DNA of 46,173 bases. Origin: Deltaproteobacteria bacterium. GTDB taxonomy: Bacteria; Myxococcota; SpSt-1050; JACRCP01. Below, one piece after another: positions 43,529 through 46,173 of the stretch. Position 1 is the stretch's first letter. Every line of letters starts with the position of its first letter. A model generated the notes under the pieces. It worked only from the letters and a program-made list of their open reading frames with translations, made no database searches and was not told where the DNA came from. Where the stretch lies: assembly GCA_016218965.1 (NCBI GenBank), contig JACRCP010000372.1, forward strand, positions 1 to 46,173, read 5' to 3'. The position numbers were made by a program, and so were the translations under genes.

Positions 43529-43667
43529 CTTCTGAATTCTGCGACGCCGTGACCCGAAACCCTCAACTCCCAACTGTAGTTTGTTTGAGTTGAATTCAAA
43601 ACTCAAAACCCGGCCGCCGTCCCCCAACGGGGGGCAAAACTCAAAACTTCCGCAAGTCCCTCAACCC
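43507..43667. repeat. Longest heptamer block, about 23 units
   Basis: A continuous 7-bp register through several families: ACCTCCG, ACCTCTG, ACTCCTG, ACTTCTG, AATTCTG early; TCAACTC and CCAACTG next; TTTGAGT and TGAATTC in the middle; AAAACTC and AAAACCC later; TCAACCC at the end. It includes the first copy of the 40-bp palindromic repeat (43601-43640). It lies between the ATPase remnant and the nucleotidyltransferase gene and supplies the stop of the former. Confidence 0.8.
43601..43640. repeat. 40-bp GC-palindrome repeat, copy 1
   Basis: Matches 44411-44450 with 4 mismatches. The centre CCCCC-AAC-GGGGG forms a small hairpin, and both ends are AAAAC-type heptamers. Both copies share the CGGCCGCCGTCCCCC core. 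Confidence 0.75.
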
Positions 43668-43679
43668 CTGACACTCGAC

Positions 43680-44156
43680 TTGACGCCTCTGTTTTCAGCG
43701 CATTCCGAGGTTTCGCTCGCGTACCTTTTTGGATCGCGCGTGACCGGGCCTGTGGGGCCGATGAGCGATTTTGACTTTGCCGTGTTTCACGACAATGGTG
43801 TTGACGGCGGCCGGCTTGGCGCGGAGCTTCACGCCGAATTGACGGGGGCGTTGGGCGGGGCACGGGTGGACATCGTCGTGCTCAACGCTGTGCCGGTAGA
43901 GCTTGCCTATTCGGTCATCGTGCAGGGGAGGATTGTCTTCGAGCGGGACGTCGCGACGCGCGTCGAATACGAGGCCTACATCTTGGGCCGGTACGGCGAC
44001 ATGCTTCCCATCTTGAGGGCGCAACGCCGCGAAATAATACGGGGAGGTTCAGATGAGCCCAGAATTCGGCGGTATCGAGAGGCGTTTGGACGAACTGAGC
44101 GAACGCTGCGCGAGATTGGAGCCGCTCTCGGGAAAGCCCCGGCGGGAGTTCGATGA
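43680..44156 (+). CDS. MNT-type nucleotidyltransferase (MntA-like antitoxin)
   Basis: About 158 residues from TTG 43680; the frame is open from 43581 but that part is repeat DNA. Minimal nucleotidyltransferase motifs are intact: LAYLFGSRVTGPVGPMSDFDFAVF (GS followed by DxD) and the third Asp in GARVDIVVLN. VIVQGRIVFERD follows, as in MntA. MntA proteins AMPylate the partner HepT toxin and so block its RNase activity (type VII modules). The following hepT-like gene is broken. The frame overlaps that gene by about 100 bases, more than usual, so the 3' end may also be changed. Confidence 0.75.
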   Translation: MTPLFSAHSEVSLAYLFGSRVTGPVGPMSDFDFAVFHDNGVDGGRLGAELHAELTGALGGARVDIVVLNAVPVELAYSVIVQGRIVFERDVATRVEYEAYILGRYGDMLPILRAQRREIIRGGSDEPRIRRYREAFGRTERTLREIGAALGKAPAGVR

Positions 44157-44386
44157 GGACCCGTACCTCAGGGACATCGTCGAGCGGAACCTGGAAGTCG
44201 CCGCGCAGTGTGTCATAGACATATGCAATCGAATCATCAATCGCCGGGTTTCGAAACGTCCTTGTTCACGAGTACACGGGCATAGACTGGGGCAGGGTCT
44301 ACGAGAGCTTTCAGGCGCTCAAGACACTCGACCGTTTTTCGGAGCACGTCCGCGCCTGGCTCACCCGCCGGACCTCCGACCTCTGA
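44053..44386 (+). pseudogene. HepT-like HEPN toxin gene with internal deletion and frameshift
   Basis: ATG 44053 follows GGGGAGG. The first frame reads IERRLDELSERCARLEPL and DPYLRDIVERNLEVAAQCVIDICNRIIN, the HepT (DUF86) N-terminal helices. From 44246 another frame reads GFRNVLVHEYTGIDWGRVYESFQALK with the HEPN motif Rx4H (RNVLVH). About 35-45 residues between the two parts are absent. The frame ends RTSDL at a TGA (44384-44386) inside heptamer repeats. The toxin is probably dead although its catalytic motif survives. Confidence 0.75.
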
Positions 44387-44427
44387 CCTCTGGTTGCATA
44401 TGAACTCACAACTCAAAACTCGGCCGC
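44372..44427. repeat. Heptamer run after the broken hepT
   Basis: ACCTCCG, ACCTCTG twice, GTTGCAT, ATGAACT, CACAACT, CAAAACT and CGGCCGC in register. The second unit supplies the stop codon of the hepT remnant; the run passes into copy 2 of the 40-bp repeat. Confidence 0.75.
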
Positions 44428-44450
44428 CGTCCCCCAAAGGGGAACAAAAC
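44411..44450. repeat. 40-bp GC-palindrome repeat, copy 2
   Basis: Same as copy 1 (43601-43640) apart from 4 substitutions; two of these keep a CCCC-AAA-GGGG hairpin. The surrounding gap (44387-44546) also holds the inverted pair CGACAG (44471-44476) and CTGTCG (44489-44494). Confidence 0.75.
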
Positions 44451-44497
44451 ACGGTCAAATCGGACCGCACCGACAGAAATGCTTGATACTGTCGGAT

Positions 44498-44539
44498 GCA
44501 AAACTCGCGCAAGACCCTCAACCCTCAACCGTTGTGACT
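44498..44539. repeat. Heptamer run before the intact MNT gene, 6 units
   Basis: GCAAAAC, TCGCGCA, AGACCCT, CAACCCT, CAACCGT and TGTGACT in register, ending 8 bp before the ATG at 44547. Confidence 0.7.
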
Positions 44540-44546
44540 CTTCGCC

Positions 44547-44858
44547 ATGCGCATGACCCGTGAACAGATCGCCGCGGTGAGAACGCTCGTGAAACGCCAC
44601 TTCGGCGATGATGCGGAGGTCTGGCTTTTCGGCTCCCGCGCCGATGATGCCAAAAAGGGAGGCGACTACGACCTGCTTGTCGAGACGTCGCTTGTTCAAC
44701 CCGACGTCATCATTGCACTCAAGATCGCCTTCATCGCCGGGCTTCAGTCGACCGCGTTTTTCGAAGATGAGAAGATCGACGTTGTCGTGAAACGTCGGGC
44801 TTCCCGATTTGAACTGCCGATTTACAGCGTTGCCCGGACGGAGGGGGTGAGGCTATGA
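44547..44858 (+). CDS. MNT-type nucleotidyltransferase antitoxin (intact pair)
   Basis: 103 residues; ATG 44547 or 44553. The active site is complete: WLFGSRADDAKKGGDYDLLVE (Gly29-Ser30, Asp40, Asp42) and the third Asp in DEKIDVVVKRR. MNT proteins of this size modify and neutralise the HEPN partner encoded just downstream, with which this gene overlaps by 4 bases (ATGA). No Shine-Dalgarno is seen; heptamer repeats lie directly upstream. Confidence 0.85.
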   Translation: MRMTREQIAAVRTLVKRHFGDDAEVWLFGSRADDAKKGGDYDLLVETSLVQPDVIIALKIAFIAGLQSTAFFEDEKIDVVVKRRASRFELPIYSVARTEGVRL

Positions 44859-45346
44859 AGGCCGGAGAGTTGCTGCAGATTCATCTTGACGAATGCGACT
44901 TGCACTCAAGAGTGCTTGAGCAGGCGCTGGTCGAGGCCGCATCCTGGCTCCCGTTCACAGCCGAATCAGTGGAGAGCGTGACAACCGGGCAGCTCCGGGT
45001 GCTCGATCAGGTGGCGTATCGCTTCACGAAACTGCAGGACACGATGGGCCGTCAGGTTCTGCCGCAGATACTCGATCTCGCGCAGGAGCCGATTCCGCCC
45101 GAGGCGACGTTCGCCGAAAAACTGAACTGGCTCGAAAAAATGGGGGCGCTGCGGTCGGCGGAAGAATGGAAAGAGTTGCGCGTGGCGAGAAACGCGATCG
45201 CGCACGAATACCCGGACGAACCCGATCTTCGGGCCGGCGCGCTCAATCGTTTCCTCGCCGACGCGAAACGTCTGAACACGCTGTATGAATCAGTCCGAAA
45301 GTACGTTTCAGAGCACTTCCCCGGCGTCGCCGCCGCATGCGAATGA
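44855..45346 (+). CDS. HEPN-domain protein, probable toxin of intact MNT/HEPN pair
   Basis: 163 residues, mostly helical. The HEPN RNase motif Rx4H is present in VARNAIAHEYPD (Arg112, His117), followed by the usual Tyr. GGAGG... GGGGGTGAGG before the ATG gives a good ribosome site, and the ATGA overlap with the MNT gene suggests balanced translation. This is the only complete module of its type in the window and has no obvious damage. The end is followed by heptamer repeats (ACCTCCG, ACCCAGG near 45348). Confidence 0.8.
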   Translation: MKAGELLQIHLDECDLHSRVLEQALVEAASWLPFTAESVESVTTGQLRVLDQVAYRFTKLQDTMGRQVLPQILDLAQEPIPPEATFAEKLNWLEKMGALRSAEEWKELRVARNAIAHEYPDEPDLRAGALNRFLADAKRLNTLYESVRKYVSEHFPGVAAACE

Positions 45347-45388
45347 CCTCCGACCCAGGGCAGTTGATGAACTCAAGTCCGCTGAATC

Positions 45389-45568
45389 ATGCCGGCAGTT
45401 CCTGACACATCCGAGATAGTCGAACGCGCGAGGGCGGTCATTGAGCGGCTCGACGTCGAGGTCCTCATCTACACGTCGGGTGAGATTGAAGCGATGGCCG
45501 AAAGGCCGTTCCTGACCAGGGCACTTCGGGAGGGGAAAGTCATTTATGAGCGCAGACAAGCAGCGTGA
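45389..45568 (+). pseudogene. C-terminal fragment of a nucleotidyltransferase gene
   Basis: 59 residues from ATG 45389: IVERARAVIERLDVEVLIYTSGEIEAMAERPFLTRALREGKVIYER. This resembles the last third of larger MNT-type nucleotidyltransferases (DVxVYTxEE... FLREALREGKVLYER). The GS and DxD active-site part is missing. The frame overlaps the following HEPN remnant (ATG 45546) as an intact pair would. Confidence 0.65.
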
Positions 45569-45825
45569 CGAGGCGATGAGGTGGCTTCTGACGGCTCGCG
45601 AGGACCTTGCGGCAGCGCGGATCATGTCGGACGCAGGCAAATACTCGCACGCCTGTTTCCTTGCCCAACAATTACTACATTCCAACCCGGTATCCGAACG
45701 GGCTCCCCGACCTGACGCCGGGTCAGAGCTATTTCGAGGGGGATGCGATCCAGGCCATCGGATTCGCGACACACATCCTTCAAGTGGTGGAGTCGCTTGT
45801 TTCCGACGCCCCGGGGGATAAGTGA
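45546..45825 (+). pseudogene. HEPN gene with central deletion
   Basis: The first frame reads RDEAMRWLLTAREDLAAARIMSDAGKYSHACFLAQQ, the start of HEPN-domain proteins. The continuation is in another frame from about 45,663: PNNYYIPTRYPNGLP, SYFEGDAIQAIGFATHILQVVESL, the normal end. The join falls at CAACAAT, where AAQQ-type and NNY-type codons would overlap, suggesting a short-homology deletion of about 50 residues, including the region that follows FLAQQ in relatives (AAEKALKAL). The product is non-functional. Confidence 0.75.
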
Positions 45826-45841
45826 CAAATGCCTGGCGGTC

Positions 45842-45883
45842 GACCTCCGATGCCGGTCGCTCAACCCTCAAACCTGAACGTCT
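45842..45883. repeat. Heptamer run before hicB remnant
   Basis: GACCTCC, GATGCCG, GTCGCTC, AACCCTC, AAACCTG and AACGTCT in register; individual units are more diverged than elsewhere. Confidence 0.5.
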
Positions 45884-45898
45884 ACGGGAGGTGATCGA

Positions 45899-46066
45899 AT
45901 GTCAAGGATGTACAAGATACCGCTGTTGCTGACCCCTCAGCCGGCGGGGGGGTACACCGAAACGAGACCTCTTCTACCCGAGTTGATCACCGAAGCGGAA
46001 ACACCCGAAGACGCGTTTGCGAATGTCCAGGACTCTCAGACTCTAGTTTCGCCATTTCAGTGCTGA
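45899..46066 (+). pseudogene. Truncated HicB-like antitoxin gene
   Basis: 55 residues after a strong GGGAGGTGAT ribosome site. YKIPLLLTPQPAGGYTETRPLLPELITEAETPEDAFANVQD matches the HicB N-terminal domain. After VQD the usual AxxxxIExxxxxGRPxP continuation is replaced by a short tail encoded by GACTCTC, AGACTCT and AGTTTCG (46031-46051), a heptamer-like sequence, then TGA. No hicA is present before the window ends. Probably inactive. Confidence 0.7.
46031..46051. repeat. Heptamer-like units at the hicB break
   Basis: GACTCTC, AGACTCT, AGTTTCG, starting exactly where HicB similarity ends. Confidence 0.45.
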
Positions 46067-46081
46067 AAAGTTGACAAACAC

Positions 46082-46132
46082 GGCTACCCGGCGTCTTTGA
46101 GACGCCAACCCTTTTGCCCAAAGGTGGTAGCC
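46082..46132 (+). promoter_or_regulatory. Predicted three-way-junction leader over a ribosome site
   Basis: The outer stem GGCTACC (46082-46088) with GGTAGCC (46126-46132) encloses two hairpins: GGCGTCT-TTG-AGACGCC (46090-46106) and CCTTT-TGCCC-AAAGG (46110-46124). The only Shine-Dalgarno candidate (AGGTGG, 46122-46127) is inside the stems, and the ATG follows directly at 46133. TTGACA stands just upstream (46073). It could be a structured mRNA leader or a transposon end. No known riboswitch class is recognised. Confidence 0.45.
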
Positions 46133-46173
46133 ATGCTTGAAGGCATTCTACGCGACCTCCTGGAGCTTACGCA
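46133..46173 (+). CDS. Start of an unidentified gene (cut by window end)
   Basis: ATG after AGGTGG, encoding MLEGILRDLLELT before the sequence ends. Too short to identify. Confidence 0.35.
   Translation, partial: MLEGILRDLLELT

Noticed and set aside
42927..43535. 202-residue reading of the ATPase as one intact protein
   Set aside because: After about residue 80 the frame is Arg/Ser-rich nonsense while the true DUF234 end appears in another frame.
42212..46051. CRISPR array as explanation of the regularly spaced repeats
   Set aside because: The period is 7 bp without unique spacers, and no cas genes are present.

Overview
The window is GC-rich, densely coded and almost entirely on the + strand. 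It looks like an uncultured Myxococcota-like (former Deltaproteobacteria) chromosome. This is inferred from large repeat-built lipoproteins with Asp/Gly/Ala-rich linkers, a run of TPR proteins followed by a TolQ-TolR-TolR trio and a TonB/AgmX-like protein (the Agl/Glt layout of Myxococcus), and a short-OPX plus beta-barrel polysaccharide exporter. No rRNA, tRNA or CRISPR was seen.

Region 1 (1-7.5 kb): the 3' end of a Cys-containing protein, a 1556-residue NHL-repeat lipoprotein, and an RCC1-repeat lipoprotein with 14 near-identical units. An in-frame TGA stands where an invariant Cys codon is expected in unit 11. Region 2 (7.5-9.45 kb, minus strand): a lone FlhA/SctV-type export gate gene with no other flagellar or type III gene nearby.

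Region 3 (9.5-28.3 kb): a long probable operon for an envelope-spanning, proton-driven machine. It encodes a periplasmic protein, three large exported TPR proteins (one a lipoprotein), a small secreted protein, TolQ/ExbB, two TolR/ExbD, a GltG-like transducer, a cytoplasmic coiled-coil protein and a stand-alone cyclic-nucleotide-binding domain. A 1280-residue secreted FG-GAP/Ig-like protein and a small secreted protein follow. Region 4 (28.4-42.2 kb): surface polysaccharide genes: beta-barrel porin, short Wza-like OPX lipoprotein, Wzy-TPR fusion, Wzc-like tyrosine kinase, GT2 glycosyltransferase, WbpE-, WbpD- and WbpB-like sugar genes, a NusG/RfaH-like antiterminator, a carbamoyltransferase and an SxtJ-like protein. 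Motor and polysaccharide export lie side by side, as expected if the motor acts on the surface polymer (compare Nfs/Exo and Glt in Myxococcus). That link is inference.

Region 5 (42.2-46.2 kb): a graveyard of small toxin-antitoxin-type modules: DUF2442/DUF4160, a DUF234 ATPase remnant, three MNT/HEPN pairs of which only one is intact, and a cut HicB. Three broken genes show the same damage: both ends kept, the middle lost, and the frame shifted.

Across regions 2-5, gene borders carry runs of 7-bp-period repeats of several sequence families that hold one register over up to about 25 units. They supply start codons, stop codons, an N-terminus and an in-frame insert to neighbouring genes. Two further dispersed palindromic repeats (41 bp and 40 bp, two copies each) sit among them. 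This repeat system and its link to the decayed modules is the most unusual thing in the window.
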